Source of the DNA: Nitrospirota bacterium
Lineage (GTDB): Bacteria > Nitrospirota > Thermodesulfovibrionia > UBA6902
NCBI GenBank assembly: GCA_016234115.1
Contig: JACRHD010000029.1
Location: forward strand, 1-63,183
Reading direction: 5' to 3'
Length of the DNA stretch: 63,183 nt
Positions 33,160 through 43,117 of the stretch are shown here, piece by piece. The first letter of the stretch is position 1. The number at the start of each line of letters is the position of its first letter. Made by a program: the position numbers and the translations under genes. The notes beneath the pieces were generated by a model. The model was given only the letters and a program-made list of their open reading frames with translations, was not told the origin of the DNA and did no database searches.

Positions 33160-34857
33160 TCATTTCCCTTTCTGCGCCTTCTCAACCTTTGCCCATGTAT
33201 CTTTCAGCGTTACGATGCGGTTGAATACGGGCCGCTCAGCGGACGAATCGGGGTCGGCGCAGAAATACCCCAGCCTCTCGAACTGATACCTGTCGCCCGG
33301 CTTCGCGTCCGCAAGGCATGGTTCACCTTTGCATGACGATAATATCTCAAGCGAATCAGGGTTTATAATCGATTTAAAATCCTTTCCCTCTTCCACATCG
33401 TCCGGGTCCGCCTTCAGCAGCAGATAATTATACATGCGCGCCTCGGCTTCTACCGCATGCGCGGCAGAGACCCAGTGCAGTGTGGCCTTTACCTTGCGCC
33501 CGTCAGGCGAATCCCCGCCTCTTGTGGCAGGATCATACGTGCAGTGCAGCTCTGTAATCTCTCCGCTCTTTTCATCTCTGAGCGCCTTGACGCATGTTAT
33601 GTAATAGGCGTACCTGAGCCGGACTTCGCGTCCCGGCGCCAGGCGGTAAAACTGCTTCGGAGGGTCCTCGCGGAAATCCTCCCGTTCAATATACAGCACT
33701 CTCGAAAACGGGACCCTGCGCGTTCCCATGCCGGGGTCTTCGGGATTGTTAACGGCGTCGAGCTCTTCTGTTTGATCTTCCGGGTAATTGATCAGCACCA
33801 CCTTGAGGGGACGAAGCACGGCCATAACGCGGGGGGCCCGCTTATTCAGGTCTTCACGGATACAATATTCAAGGAGGGCCATATCCACGACGCTGTCCCT
33901 CTTTGCCACCCCTATGCGGTCGCAAAAATTCCTTATGGACCCCGGTGTATAACCCCGTCTGCGAAGGCCGGAGATCGTCGGCATGCGGGGATCATCCCAT
34001 CCCCTCACATGTCCTCCATCAACAAGCTGGAGGAATTTCCGCTTGCTCATGACCGTGTAGCTCAGGTTCAGCCGCGCAAATTCTATCTGCTGCGGATGAT
34101 AGACGTTCAACTGATCGAGGAACCAGTCGTACAGCGGGCGGTGGTCTTCAAATTCCAGAGTACAGATGGAATGAGTGATCTTCTCTATCGAATCGGAGAC
34201 GCAGTGGGCAAAATCGTACATCGGATAAATACGCCACTTGTTCCCCGTCCTGTGATGTTCAGCGTGAAGAATGCGATAAATGACCGGGTCGCGCATATTG
34301 ATATTGCCGGAGGCCATGTCGATCTTCGCCCTCAGGGTACAGGCGCCTTCAGGAAATTCCCCGGCGCGCATACGCTCAAACAGGTCGAGGTTCTCTTCGA
34401 CGGAGCGGCTGCGGTAAGGGCTTTCTTTTCCAGGCCCGGTCAGGGGGCCGCGATACTGCCTTGTTTCATCAGGACTCAAATCGCACACGTAGGCCTTTCC
34501 CATCCGTATCAACTGTACGGCGTAATCGTACATAACGCTGAAATAGTCCGACGCATAATACATCCTCTCCTGCCAGTCAAACCCGAGCCAGCGGACGTCC
34601 TCTTTTATGGATTCCACATATTCGACTTCTTCTTTAGTAGGATTGGTGTCATCGAACCTCAGGTTGCAGAGGCCGTTGAAGTCCCTTGCGATGCCGAAGT
34701 TGAGGCAGATGGATTTTGCATGTCCGATGTGCAGATACCCGTTGGGCTCGGGAGGGAAGCGGGTATTTACCCTTCCGCCGTACTTGCCCGTCTTCAGGTC
34801 TTCCCTGACGATCTCCCTGATGAAATCAGTCGGACGCTCCGACACCTGCCCCGTCAT
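33160..34857 (-). CDS. glnS: Glutaminyl-tRNA synthetase GlnRS
   Basis: GlnRS attaches glutamine to tRNA-Gln. The class I signature [20 protein letters not shown] (about residues 27-46) and the KMSKS-type [11 protein letters not shown] (about 261) are clear. The C-terminal anticodon-binding beta-barrels follow. Direct GlnRS is found in only part of the bacteria, so this organism need not rely on the GatCAB route for Gln. The ATG at 34857 with AAGGAA upstream starts like E. coli GlnS ([14 protein letters not shown]). In-frame starts at 34875 and 34881 would add 6-8 residues. Confidence 0.95.
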   Translation of the reverse strand: MTGQVSERPTDFIREIVREDLKTGKYGGRVNTRFPPEPNGYLHIGHAKSICLNFGIARDFNGLCNLRFDDTNPTKEEVEYVESIKEDVRWLGFDWQERMYYASDYFSVMYDYAVQLIRMGKAYVCDLSPDETRQYRGPLTGPGKESPYRSRSVEENLDLFERMRAGEFPEGACTLRAKIDMASGNINMRDPVIYRILHAEHHRTGNKWRIYPMYDFAHCVSDSIEKITHSICTLEFEDHRPLYDWFLDQLNVYHPQQIEFARLNLSYTVMSKRKFLQLVDGGHVRGWDDPRMPTISGLRRRGYTPGSIRNFCDRIGVAKRDSVVDMALLEYCIREDLNKRAPRVMAVLRPLKVVLINYPEDQTEELDAVNNPEDPGMGTRRVPFSRVLYIEREDFREDPPKQFYRLAPGREVRLRYAYYITCVKALRDEKSGEITELHCTYDPATRGGDSPDGRKVKATLHWVSAAHAVEAEARMYNYLLLKADPDDVEEGKDFKSIINPDSLEILSSCKGEPCLADAKPGDRYQFERLGYFCADPDSSAERPVFNRIVTLKDTWAKVEKAQKGK

Positions 34858-34951
34858 GTCTTGTTCCTTTTCCATCGGCAATAAGGTCCTGTATTTTTTG
34901 ATAAGGATTATTTTAACACATAATCCGGTTTTGCAGGCCGGCTTCAGCCTT

Positions 34952-36061
34952 CTACGGCTTCCAGTGTTCAGTGAACTTGCCGCCTTTGGTTATCCATACC
35001 ACGTAAGGGGACACGGTCACGTCTCCCTTGGCGTCGAATTTTATGTTGCCCAGGGCGCCGCTGAATTCCATGGAATGGAGTTTGTCCATTACCGCTTTGC
35101 CGTCGGTCGTTCCCGCGGCCTCAATGGCCTTCAGCATTATATTCCCCGCGTCATATGCATAAATGGAATACGGGCCGAGCTCGCCGTACTTCTTCTGATA
35201 TTGTTCAATAAAAGCCTTCGCGGTCGGGATGCCGTTGGGGTCGGGGCTGAAAGTAAGATAAGTCCCTTCCGCAGAATCCGCTCCCGCGATCTCCACGAAC
35301 TTCGGGTCGATGACCCCGTCGCCGCTCATAAAAGGGACGTCCATGCCCAACTCGCGGGACTGTCTTACGAGCAGTCCTCCTTCAGGATATATTCCGCCGA
35401 AGTATATCAGCTCCGGCTTCTTTTCCCTGATGGAGATCAGCACGGTCTTGAAATCCTTGTCTCCCTGCACGATGCCCCCATAATATACGACCTCCGCCTT
35501 ATCGCCGATGAATTTCTTAAATTCATCCGCAAGCCCCTGCCCGTACGTGGTCTTGTCGTGTATCACGGCAAGCCTCTTCAGATGCAACTGCGTGGTCACA
35601 AAATCCGCGGCGACCTTGCCCTGCTGGTCGTCCCTTCCGCACACCCTGAAGACGCCGGGATACCTTTTTTCCGTCAGTTGGGGATTTGTGGACGCGGGCG
35701 TTATCATGGGAATGCCCGCGCGATTGTATACGTCCGACGCGGGAATGGAACAGCTTGAATTGAAATGCCCGATCACGCCCTTTGCTCCCTGGGTGACGAA
35801 TTTATTCGCGATAGAGACCGCCTGCTTGGGGTCCCTCTGGTCATCTCCGACAATGAGCTCTATCTTTTTGCCCAAGACGCCGCCTTTACTGTTCCATTCC
35901 TCCACCGCGAGGGTCACGCCGTTTTTGAAATCCATACCCATCTTGGCCTGATCGCCGGTCATCGGGCCGCCAATGCCGATCTTTATCCCGTCCTCTTCCT
36001 TCTTGACACATGCGGTCAGGACAGCGAGTGAGCATAAAATCAGAAATAACTTTTTTATCAT
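34952..36061 (-). CDS. livJ: Branched-chain amino-acid ABC transporter, substrate-binding lipoprotein LivJ-like
   Basis: This periplasmic binding protein delivers branched-chain amino acids or similar ligands to the Liv permease encoded upstream on the same strand. A lipobox LTACV (Cys about residue 18) suggests membrane anchoring. The periplasmic-binding fold type I domain covers residues 25-365, with the family pattern [20 protein letters not shown] and [20 protein letters not shown]. The gap to livF (260 bp) suggests a separate or internal promoter. The ligand cannot be set from sequence. Confidence 0.92.
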   Translation of the reverse strand: MIKKLFLILCSLAVLTACVKKEEDGIKIGIGGPMTGDQAKMGMDFKNGVTLAVEEWNSKGGVLGKKIELIVGDDQRDPKQAVSIANKFVTQGAKGVIGHFNSSCSIPASDVYNRAGIPMITPASTNPQLTEKRYPGVFRVCGRDDQQGKVAADFVTTQLHLKRLAVIHDKTTYGQGLADEFKKFIGDKAEVVYYGGIVQGDKDFKTVLISIREKKPELIYFGGIYPEGGLLVRQSRELGMDVPFMSGDGVIDPKFVEIAGADSAEGTYLTFSPDPNGIPTAKAFIEQYQKKYGELGPYSIYAYDAGNIMLKAIEAAGTTDGKAVMDKLHSMEFSGALGNIKFDAKGDVTVSPYVVWITKGGKFTEHWKP

Positions 36062-36321
36062 TCCCTCCTCCTTGTTTATCTGTTCCTGTTTAGTTGCGCT
36101 TGCAGGGCGACCATTCAGGGTTGCCGAACGTCCGGCTGAAGACCTGCCCTGCGGATTATTGATCCGGATAAATTTCCAAATTGAAGAAATTGTAGCAGAA
36201 AAGAAAAATGCTTACAAGAAATTATGTTGTAACGCGGATTATTCACAAATATCGTACTGCGGCAGGCATGATTAGTCCGGCTCAAACAGTTGCTTCCGGC
36301 TTTCAGCTCTTCGCGCTTTGC

Positions 36322-37044
36322 CTATTCCCCCAGATATGCCTTTTTGATATGAGGATCGCTGAGAAGCTCGTTGCCGGGGCCCTCCCCGGTAATCGTGCCG
36401 GATTCCATTACGTATCCCCTGTGGGACAGTCTTAAGGCGGCCTTCGCGTTCTGTTCTACCAGCAGTATCGTCAACCCCCCTGCATTGAGGTCCCTGATCG
36501 TCCTGAAAATCTTGCCGACAATAATCGGCGCGAGCCCGAGAGAAGGCTCGTCAAGGAGAAGGAGCCTCGGCTGTGACATGAGCGCCCTCCCGATAGCCAG
36601 CATCTGCTGCTCTCCCCCGCTTAAAGTGCCTCCAAGCTGTTTCTGTCTCTCATGCAGCACAGGAAAAAGGCTGAAGACATAATCCAGTTGGGAAGCAAAA
36701 TCCCCCTTGCCCCCTGCCCCTTGACCCTTGCCCCTTAAGAAAGCTCCCATCTCGAGGTTCTCTCTCACAGTCAGCTTCGGGAAGATCCTGCGTCCTTCCG
36801 GGACCTGGGATATGCCCATGGAGACAATTTTATGGGCCGGCAAGCCACGGGTCTCATTCCCTTCAAAATATATTGTGCCCCCCGCAGGCGCGAGGACGCC
36901 TGATATAGTCATCAGGGTAGTGCTCTTGCCGGCCCCGTTGCTGCCTATAAGGCAGACGATCTCTCCCCGACCGACTTCAAGGCTTATGCCCTTTACAGCC
37001 TCAATGCGCCCGTACGACGTGCGGATGTTTTCAAGTTTCAGCAT
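36322..37044 (-). CDS. livF: Branched-chain amino-acid ABC transporter ATPase LivF
   Basis: This is one of two ATPases of the Liv importer. It has Walker A IGSNGAGKSTTLMTI, signature LSGGEQQMLAIGRAL, Walker B LLLLDEPSLGLAP and the LivF length. An in-frame insertion between the Q-loop and signature, encoded by the GGGGCAAGGGGTCA repeat (36701-36736), gives the residues GKGQGAGGKG. That stretch is not found in ordinary LivF and is probably a surface loop. The ATG at 37044 begins the conserved MLKLENIRTSYG. A repeat of the gtgacaagtaacaag family lies upstream. Confidence 0.93.
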   Translation of the reverse strand: MLKLENIRTSYGRIEAVKGISLEVGRGEIVCLIGSNGAGKSTTLMTISGVLAPAGGTIYFEGNETRGLPAHKIVSMGISQVPEGRRIFPKLTVRENLEMGAFLRGKGQGAGGKGDFASQLDYVFSLFPVLHERQKQLGGTLSGGEQQMLAIGRALMSQPRLLLLDEPSLGLAPIIVGKIFRTIRDLNAGGLTILLVEQNAKAALRLSHRGYVMESGTITGEGPGNELLSDPHIKKAYLGE

Positions 37045-37048
37045 AATA

Positions 37049-37121
37049 AAATAAGTAACAAGTAACGAGTGACAAGTGACGGGAAGTTCAGGCAACATCT
37101 ATCACTTGTTACTTGTCACTA
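37049..37121. repeat. Inverted repeat (agtaacaagtaacgagtgacaagtgac) between livF and livG
   Basis: Complementary word arms (about 37051-37080 and 37099-37119) between two operon genes belong to the same family as the block at 24694-24782. Confidence 0.75.
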
Positions 37122-37883
37122 AAAAACCTCCTCTTTCCCTAAATACGCCTCTATCACCTGCGGATTATTGCGTATCTCATCCGGCGTCCCCTCAGCAATC
37201 TTCACGCCATGGTCGAGGACGACGATCCGGTCTGAAATACCCATCACAACCTTCATGTCGTGCTCTATGATAACGACCGTCTTTCCCCATTCCCTGATCT
37301 TCCTGATAAGCTCCATCAACGCGAGCGACTCCTGGGGGTTCATGCCGGCCGCGGGTTCATCAAGCAGCAGCAGTTTCGGTTCGGAGGCCAGGGCGCGCGC
37401 GATTTCAAGCCTCTTCTGGTCCCCGTAAGGAAGGTTCTCCGCAAGCGTTCCGGCATACCCGGCAATCCCGGTGAACTCAAGATACTCAAGCGCCCTGGCT
37501 TTTATGTCGTCTTCTTCCTTCACGAATCCCCTGGTCCCCATAACTGCCGCAAGCAGGCCTTTCCCCGACCTGCAGTGCTGGCCGATCATGGCGTTTTCGA
37601 GGACGCTCATCGAGCCGAATACCCTGATATTCTGAAAAGACCTGGCAATACCCATTGCCGTTATCTCATGGGCCTTACTGCGGGTGATATCTTTTTCTTC
37701 AAACAGGACCTTGCCCTTTGTCGGGGTGAGCATCCCTGTCAGGCAGTTGAATAATGTCGTCTTGCCCGCACCGTTAGGTCCTATGATGCTGAGGACAACG
37801 CCCTGCTTCACCCTGAAGCTCACTTCCTCGACGGCCTTGAGTCCGCCGAATACCTTTGTCAATGCCCTGACTTCCAAGATCAT
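37119..37883 (-). CDS. livG: Branched-chain amino-acid ABC transporter ATPase LivG
   Basis: This is the second ATPase of the Liv importer. Walker A IGPNGAGKTTLFNCLTG, LivG-type signature LPYGDQKRLEIARALASEP and Walker B LLLLDEPAAGMNPQES are present. About 254 residues are encoded from the ATG at 37883, which has AGGA eight bases upstream and begins MILEVRALTKVFGG. Two in-frame upstream starts would add ten residues. It lies between livM and livF in the usual H-M-G-F order. Confidence 0.94.
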   Translation of the reverse strand: MILEVRALTKVFGGLKAVEEVSFRVKQGVVLSIIGPNGAGKTTLFNCLTGMLTPTKGKVLFEEKDITRSKAHEITAMGIARSFQNIRVFGSMSVLENAMIGQHCRSGKGLLAAVMGTRGFVKEEDDIKARALEYLEFTGIAGYAGTLAENLPYGDQKRLEIARALASEPKLLLLDEPAAGMNPQESLALMELIRKIREWGKTVVIIEHDMKVVMGISDRIVVLDHGVKIAEGTPDEIRNNPQVIEAYLGKEEVF

Positions 37884-37923
37884 ATTTTGTATCCTATTCA
37901 TACGGGCGAACAACCGTTCGCCC

Positions 37924-39015
37924 CTACGCTGCCCCTTGACCCCTGACCCCTGCCCCCTTTTTTATAAGTCCCTCCGGCCTGAATATCATCATAAGCACAA
38001 GACCGACCCCGAGGGCCAGCATCCTGTACAACTGAAAATCCCGTAACATCTCCGGCAACAGCACGAGTATCAGCGAACCTAACAACACCCCCGGAATGCT
38101 CCCAAGCCCGCCCAGGATAATCATGCAGACGACAAAAACGGATTCCATAAAGGTAAAGCTTTCAGGCGATACAAAGTGCATCTTGCTCGCAAACAACGCC
38201 CCGGCAAGACCTGCCCAGAAGGCGCCGAAGGTCAGGGCCATGAACTTGTATTTTCTTGTATTAATTCCCATTGCCTCCGCGGCGGTCTCGTCCTCGCGGA
38301 TCGACAGCCAGGCCCTGCCCGTCCTTGAATGATAAACGCGCTTTACGACGAATGCGGCCAGGAGCACAAAACTTAGAACGAGATAATAATAGGACGTCAG
38401 GGAGGTCATCTCAAAACCAAAGACAACGGGAGAAGGAATATTCGATATGCCGTTCGGACCCTTCGTCACACTGTCCCAGTTGTTAAGAACAAGCCGGATT
38501 ATCTCTCCGAAACCGAGCGTGACTATGGCCAGGTAATCTCCCCTGAGCCTCAAGGCCGGGAACGCAAGGAGAAGGCCGGCCGTCGAAGTAATTATCAGCG
38601 TTGCCGGCAGGGCGCTCCAGAAGCCCAACCCGAAATTTGTAGTCAGCAGCGCGTTTGAATAGGCCCCTATGCCGTAGAAGGCGGCAAAACCGAGATGCAG
38701 AAGCCCGCTGAAGCCTATGACGATATTCACCCCCAGAGCAAGGATAATATAAATGCCCGCCAGTATGGCGACGTCGGTATAATAGTCGCGCGCGATAAAG
38801 GGAAAGGCGACGGCGGCCGGCATTAATAATAACGTCAGCAATCCTGTGTTGACCGGTATGGAAGGCTTCCCGATCTTTCCGAAGACAAGGGACAGGAGAA
38901 CAAAAACGGCATAGCACGCGCAGATCCCCAAAAAAAGATATGCGCCTCCTTTGATGCCCATAAAAGGCATGGACAGCAGCGCACACCAGAGCATGAATAA
39001 AACTTTCTTCAGCAC
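37924..39015 (-). CDS. livM: Branched-chain amino-acid ABC transporter permease LivM
   Basis: This is an inner-membrane permease subunit. The 363 residues form about ten helices, with the LivM/LivH-type motif LAIVTLGFGEIIRLVLNNW and GLGSIPGVLLGSLILVLLPE. After FRPEGLIKK, where the family normally ends, the last ten residues (GAGVRGQGAA) are encoded by the GGGGCAGGGGTCA repeat (37930-37960). The C-terminus was therefore extended by repeat DNA. Confidence 0.92.
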   Translation of the reverse strand: MLKKVLFMLWCALLSMPFMGIKGGAYLFLGICACYAVFVLLSLVFGKIGKPSIPVNTGLLTLLLMPAAVAFPFIARDYYTDVAILAGIYIILALGVNIVIGFSGLLHLGFAAFYGIGAYSNALLTTNFGLGFWSALPATLIITSTAGLLLAFPALRLRGDYLAIVTLGFGEIIRLVLNNWDSVTKGPNGISNIPSPVVFGFEMTSLTSYYYLVLSFVLLAAFVVKRVYHSRTGRAWLSIREDETAAEAMGINTRKYKFMALTFGAFWAGLAGALFASKMHFVSPESFTFMESVFVVCMIILGGLGSIPGVLLGSLILVLLPEMLRDFQLYRMLALGVGLVLMMIFRPEGLIKKGAGVRGQGAA

Positions 39016-39034
39016 AGACTACCTCTTTCAAGTT

Positions 39035-39093
39035 CGACCCCTTGGACCTTGGACACTGGACCCTTGACCCTGGACCCTTGACCCTTGACCCTG
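39035..39093. repeat. CCCTTGACCCTGGACCC word repeat between livH and livM
   Basis: Several tandem words (ttgacccttggac) fill the gap between the two permease genes. They are the same family as the stretches inserted in tktC, larC, livF, livM and the DNA glycosylase gene. Confidence 0.8.
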
Positions 39094-39100
39094 TAGTTTC

Positions 39101-40003
39101 TCACGGCTTCTGCCCCTCCGATTTCCCCAGGAGTCCGGTCGGTTTGATGAGCAATATCACAATCAGCACTATAAAGGCATAGGCGTCCTTGTATTCGCTC
39201 GACAGGTAGCTTGCCCCGAGGCTCTCTATCAGGCCCAAAACAAACCCGCCGATCATCGCGCCGGGGATGCTGCCGATGCCTCCGAGGACCGCCGCGGTGA
39301 ACGCCTTTATGCCCGCTATGTATCCGATCGAATAATTGACGAGGCCGTAATACATGGCGACCATCAGGCCCGCTACGGCGGCAAGACCCGAGCCGATGAT
39401 AAAGGTGACCGAGATTATCCTGTCGATGTTTATTCCCATAAGCGAAGCCATGACCTTGTCCTGGGCGACCGCCCTCATGGCCTTGCCCGTTTTAGTCTTC
39501 ATGATAAAGACATGAAGCCCTGCCATCAGGAGAATGGAGGCTATGATGATGAATATCTGGAGCGACGTCATAGTCACGTCAAGAAATTTCACAGTCGTCA
39601 CGGGCAGCACATGCGGGAACACCTTGTCCGTCGCGCCCTGGGTAAGCATCACATAATTCTGAAGGAAAATAGAGACCCCGATCGCGCTTATCAGGGGATT
39701 CAGCCTGGGGGCGTTCCTCAGCGGCTTGTAAGCGAGTTTCTCCACAGTAAAGCCATAGGCGGAGCAGACTATAACGGACATTATAAAAGTCAGAAAAAGA
39801 GAGAGGAACAGGCTGTACTGGGTGAGCCCCGACGCCGTGAAAATCCCCAGGAAAATTATCCCCAGATAGGCGCCGATCATATAAATCTCGCCGTGAGCGA
39901 AGTTTATCAGCTCAAGTATCCCGTAAACCAGCGTATAACCCAGCGCTATGAGGGCATACACCCCGCCCACCGTCAGGCCGTTGATTATCTGCTGAAGGAG
40001 CAT
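39101..40003 (-). CDS. livH: Branched-chain amino-acid ABC transporter permease LivH
   Basis: This is the second inner-membrane permease of the Liv importer. It has about eight helices, and the N-terminal motif INGLTVGGVYALIALGYTLV with ELINFAHGEIYMIGAYLG is diagnostic of LivH. The ATG at 40003 matches the family start. A TTG 18 bases upstream is also open. livH heads the liv gene group on the minus strand. The insertion-sequence cluster begins about 40 bp upstream, so its promoter region lies within or beside mobile DNA. Confidence 0.94.
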   Translation of the reverse strand: MLLQQIINGLTVGGVYALIALGYTLVYGILELINFAHGEIYMIGAYLGIIFLGIFTASGLTQYSLFLSLFLTFIMSVIVCSAYGFTVEKLAYKPLRNAPRLNPLISAIGVSIFLQNYVMLTQGATDKVFPHVLPVTTVKFLDVTMTSLQIFIIIASILLMAGLHVFIMKTKTGKAMRAVAQDKVMASLMGINIDRIISVTFIIGSGLAAVAGLMVAMYYGLVNYSIGYIAGIKAFTAAVLGGIGSIPGAMIGGFVLGLIESLGASYLSSEYKDAYAFIVLIVILLIKPTGLLGKSEGQKP

Positions 40004-40045
40004 AGCTTTGAATTTTAACAAATCGGAGCGAAGAATTGTTCTTGG

Positions 40046-40385
40046 TTGGGGTCAAACCTTCAAAATTCATTTATCATCCTCTCAGACAAACGGTTTATAT
40101 CTTCATTTTATGTTCGCTTTCGGTGTTTCAATCAAAAGGTGATAATGGTTATCCATCAATGCATATGCATGAAGAAGATATCCATATCCGTCTTTCGTCC
40201 TCTGCAATATTTCTAAAAACTTCTCCTTGTCCCTTGCCTTGAAAAATGTTTTTCCCCTCAAATTTCCCCTTGAGGTTATATGATAAAAAGCCTCTTCAAA
40301 CTCTACTCTCGGTTGTCTTGCCATGTCCCTTTCTTTTTCCCCTTTCCAACCTCTTCATAAATGACTTCTGAAGGTTTGACCCCAA
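40046..40385 (-). mobile_element. Deletion derivative of the Y1 (REP-type) transposase element
   Basis: TTGGGGTCAAACCTTC (40046-40061) and its complement GAAGGTTTGACCCCAA (40370-40385) bound a 340-bp element. The outer 40-60 bp of each end match the full-length copy at 40898-42090. An internal deletion joins codons after KANI directly to the last codons of the transposase, so only ends and the gene's beginning remain. It could be moved in trans by an intact transposase. Confidence 0.88.
40103..40324 (-). pseudogene. Truncated REP-associated tyrosine transposase
   Basis: The first 73 residues start MARQPRVEFEEAFYHITSRG and include the HUH-type pair in MDNHYHLLIETPKANI. The frame then ends because of the internal deletion, so the catalytic Tyr and the C-terminal DNA-binding domain are lost. 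It is about 85 percent identical in this part to the intact copy at 40912-41889. Confidence 0.85.
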
Positions 40386-40897
40386 TCTATTCCTGGACTT
40401 CAATTTCAGGTCGACCTGGTCGGAGCTCAGCTTGTTCGGGGTGGTAGCCCCGGCGAATGCTGCGCCGGACGACGAGGCAATCCTTGATGAAGCAACTCTA
40501 AAGCAGTTTAATCCAGCGTTCAACGGGATCGGCAGTGGAGAGATTGAGATTCTGGTCCAGCGTAGCCTGTTTTATGATCCATTTGTCTACATGCCGCCTG
40601 ATGTGACGGCGAACAATTGGATTCCTAACGTCGGTTTGCCTACGACGTACGGCATTCCCGGCCTTGAAGTGATCTTTAAATACATTGATACAATCGACCC
40701 GATCACCGGCTTACTGGTCCAGGGTGAGGAACTGATTGAGGCTGCCGTCGGTTTCACTGACACTCAGTTCAGATTCACAGTGGACCAGACCCCGGAGGCA
40801 CAGTTCCTGATTCCAAACATGTTTAATGATTATTGGGGAGATGGCGTTGTGAAAAGTTCGCTACCGAACTGTCCCATGTATTATGCAGCTGTGACCA
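40386..40897 (+). pseudogene. Unidentified gene fragment trapped between two transposase elements
   Basis: An open frame runs through the entire 512-bp segment without its own start or stop. It can be read as LFLDFNFRSTWSEL...GVVAPANAAPDDEAILDEA...and ends near CPMYYAAVTI before running into the next element. The encoded piece (about 170 residues) is rich in acidic, Pro and aromatic residues and looks like part of a secreted or periplasmic protein. No family is recognised. Both ends are cut exactly at the terminal repeats of the flanking elements, so this is an internal piece of a larger gene carried or split by transposition. Confidence 0.6.
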
Positions 40898-42090
40898 TTG
40901 GGGTCAAACCTTCAAAAATCATTTATCATCCTCTCTGACAGAAGGTTGACATCCTCTTTCAATCCCTTATCTTTCATCATCCTTCCTTCCAATTTTTTTA
41001 TTACTCCGCTAACCGCCGGCCCTTTGACTCCAAAAAAACTTCCTATTTCCTTGTTTGTCTTTTTATCACTTAGAAGCTTCATTAAATAGATTGCGATTTG
41101 CCTTTCTATTTTCCCCTTGCCGCGTCTAAGTAAATCCTCTTCCGAAATCCCATAGTGCCTGCAACAGGATTTTATTACTTTTTCGTCCGGGACTTCTTTT
41201 CTTAATCTCCTGATTTGCGGCAACTCATCGTCAGCAGTATCCTTCCCTAATAAATTTGTTATCTTTTCTTTAAATCCATCACTGCCAAGAACAAGTCCTG
41301 ATTCCAAGTCCTCAAATGGGTCCTTCACTCCTTCTATGCCCGATTCTACAAATAAATTATAAGCTTTTACCGCATCATCCCTTCTCTCTGAAAAACATCT
41401 CAAAGTGTCCGCTGTGGTAACGATATCATGTCCTGTCTTATCAGATGTGCCGTTGATATATGTCCGGTAACTTGTCCATTGAAACTGCTCAGGTCTCTGC
41501 ACTATCTTTGCCCTTACCGGATTTAAGTGAATGTATCTGTTCAACGTCACCAGATATGCGTCCTTATCCACTATGATCCCCTTGAATCTGCCCTGAAACA
41601 GATGACCGCTTCTTTGATACTTCCTGTTGATGTACACTGTATAGCTCGTATTTATGTTCTGCATTACCCGCGATATGTTCGCTTTCGGTGTCTCAACTAA
41701 GAGATGATAATGGTTATCCATCAAAGCATACGCATGGAGACGATATCCGTATCTGTCTTTTGTCCTCTTTAATATTTCCAGAAACTTTTCCCTGTCTCTT
41801 GCTTTAAAGAATATTTTCCCCCTTAAATTTCCCCTTGAGGTTATGTGGTAAAATGCCCCGTCAAACTCTATTCTCAATTGCCTTGCCATGTCCCCTGTAA
41901 GCCCATCCTTTCTATTTAATCATTTTGAAAACCTCAAATTAATAAAGCACGACGTCCAACAATCATCGCACCTTCTCCCCGCCATAAATGAAGAAATAAT
42001 AAAGTTGTCAAAGAACAAGTTACAGCCTATTTATGTAAGTCTAATTTCTTCTCTTACATCCAAAACTGACTTCTGAAGGTTTGACCCCAA
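40898..42090 (-). mobile_element. Full-length Y1 (REP-associated) transposase element with terminal inverted repeats
   Basis: The element runs from TTGGGGTCAAACCTTC (40898-40913) to GAAGGTTTGACCCCAA (42075-42090). It carries one transposase gene on the minus strand. Its last coding base pairs overlap the left terminal repeat. It lies seven bases after the stop codon of khpA. Terminal inverted repeats of 16 bp are unusual for Y1 transposases, which normally use subterminal hairpins. Confidence 0.88.
40912..41889 (-). CDS. REP-associated tyrosine transposase (TnpA-REP, Y1/HUH family)
   Basis: This single-strand DNA transposase moves or copies short hairpin elements. The 325 residues start MARQLRIEFDGAFYHITSRG. 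They have the HUH motif MDNHYHLLVETPKANI (about residue 60) and the catalytic Tyr in LNRYIHLNPVRAKIV (about 118). A C-terminal DnaA-like helix-turn-helix (about 235-300, with HYGISEEDLLRRGKGKIERQ) recognises DNA. The gene is intact and is the likely source of the related elements in this window. The last codons (about LLSERMINDF) overlap the terminal repeat. Confidence 0.93.
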   Translation of the reverse strand: MARQLRIEFDGAFYHITSRGNLRGKIFFKARDREKFLEILKRTKDRYGYRLHAYALMDNHYHLLVETPKANISRVMQNINTSYTVYINRKYQRSGHLFQGRFKGIIVDKDAYLVTLNRYIHLNPVRAKIVQRPEQFQWTSYRTYINGTSDKTGHDIVTTADTLRCFSERRDDAVKAYNLFVESGIEGVKDPFEDLESGLVLGSDGFKEKITNLLGKDTADDELPQIRRLRKEVPDEKVIKSCCRHYGISEEDLLRRGKGKIERQIAIYLMKLLSDKKTNKEIGSFFGVKGPAVSGVIKKLEGRMMKDKGLKEDVNLLSERMINDF

Positions 42091-42097
42091 CAATCTC

Positions 42098-42328
42098 CTA
42101 TTCCAGTATCTCAAGCACAAAGCGCTTGCCCAGCTTGGTGCCGGCGGCGCTGAGTATTGTCCTCATGGCCCGGGCCGTATTGCCCTGTTTGCCGATGACC
42201 TTGCCGATGTCGCCCTGGGCAACGCGCAATTCGAAAACAGTGGTTCTCTCTCCGTCAATTTCAGACACGACTACTTCATCGGGCTTGTCTACCAGGGCCT
42301 TCGCCATTAATTCAACAAGTGATTTCAT
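42098..42328 (-). CDS. khpA: KH-domain RNA-binding protein KhpA
   Basis: This small cytoplasmic RNA-binding protein (YlqC/KhpA, about 76 residues) has the KH loop [18 protein letters not shown] (about residues 42-59). In other bacteria it partners with KhpB and influences cell wall and division functions. GGAGGTTGAA before the ATG at 42328 sets the start. It is normally found between rpsP and rimM. Here a transposon lies immediately after its stop codon, and thiE precedes it instead, so the ribosomal operon has been rearranged or the gene has moved. Confidence 0.92.
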   Translation of the reverse strand: MKSLVELMAKALVDKPDEVVVSEIDGERTTVFELRVAQGDIGKVIGKQGNTARAMRTILSAAGTKLGKRFVLEILE

Positions 42329-42469
42329 TTCAACCTCCGTTTCACTCCGGGCCACGCTTAGCCCGGGCTTTCAATAGTTATCACTTGGCAGAGATTTGCC
42401 ATGCGCAGCATTGACGCTCTCCTGCTCCGATTCTATTAAGAAGTAATCTATACCTTTATCGAGGGCCTG

Positions 42470-43117
42470 TCAACCCTTCTTTCCTTGTGCTCCATTCAAC
42501 GCTGCCAAAAACTTTTTCACATTCTCCCTTATATCTCCCCTTAAAATCGCCGACATGACGGCGACTGCATCCGCTCCCGATCTCAGCACGTCAGAAGCAT
42601 TTTCCCGGGAGATCCCCCCGATAGCGACAATCGGAATCGCCACGCGCCTTCTGACTTCTCTCAGCAACTTCAGCCCTTTCGGCGTCCCCGCGTCCTTGGT
42701 TGATGTCTCAAACATGGGCCCGAACCCGATATAATCCGCCCCTTCCCTCTGGGCCGCGACGGCCTGCTTCAGGCTGTGGGTTGAAACGCCGATTATTTTT
42801 TTTCGGCCCATTATCCTTCTTGCCTCCGCAACCGGCAGGTCCTCCTGACCGAGGTGAACGCCGTCCGCGTCTGCGGCAAGGGCGATGTCGATGTAGTCAT
42901 TGATGATAAAGGCGGCCCCATGTTTTCGGGCGAGTATGCGCACTGCAAGGGCCTGCCGGTAAAGGTCCTTCTTTGACATCTGTTTTTCGCGAAGCTGGAT
43001 TATACTGATACCCGAGGCCAATGCCCTGCACGCGATCTCAATGTGTGAGAGGCCCGCGAGCTGTCTGTCGGTGATAAGATAGAGGGGTGGACGGGACCTA
43101 AGACGCAGCCTTGCCAT
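42470..43117 (-). CDS. thiE: Thiamine-phosphate synthase ThiE
   Basis: ThiE couples the pyrimidine and thiazole parts to thiamine monophosphate. The 215-residue TIM barrel has the family motifs [64 protein letters not shown] and AIGGISREN. The gene overlaps accC by 20 bp, and khpA follows. No thiamine riboswitch is seen. Transcription probably comes from the upstream acetyl-CoA carboxylase operon. Confidence 0.95.
   Translation of the reverse strand: MARLRLRSRPPLYLITDRQLAGLSHIEIACRALASGISIIQLREKQMSKKDLYRQALAVRILARKHGAAFIINDYIDIALAADADGVHLGQEDLPVAEARRIMGRKKIIGVSTHSLKQAVAAQREGADYIGFGPMFETSTKDAGTPKGLKLLREVRRRVAIPIVAIGGISRENASDVLRSGADAVAVMSAILRGDIRENVKKFLAALNGAQGKKG

Noticed and set aside
33457-35758. 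Two long plus-strand frames antisense to glnS and livJ
   Set aside because: They mirror conserved genes and have no recognisable motifs or ribosome-binding sites.
40296-40523. 75-codon minus-strand frame across the edge of the deleted transposase element
   Set aside because: It mirrors the gene fragment on the other strand and crosses an element boundary.
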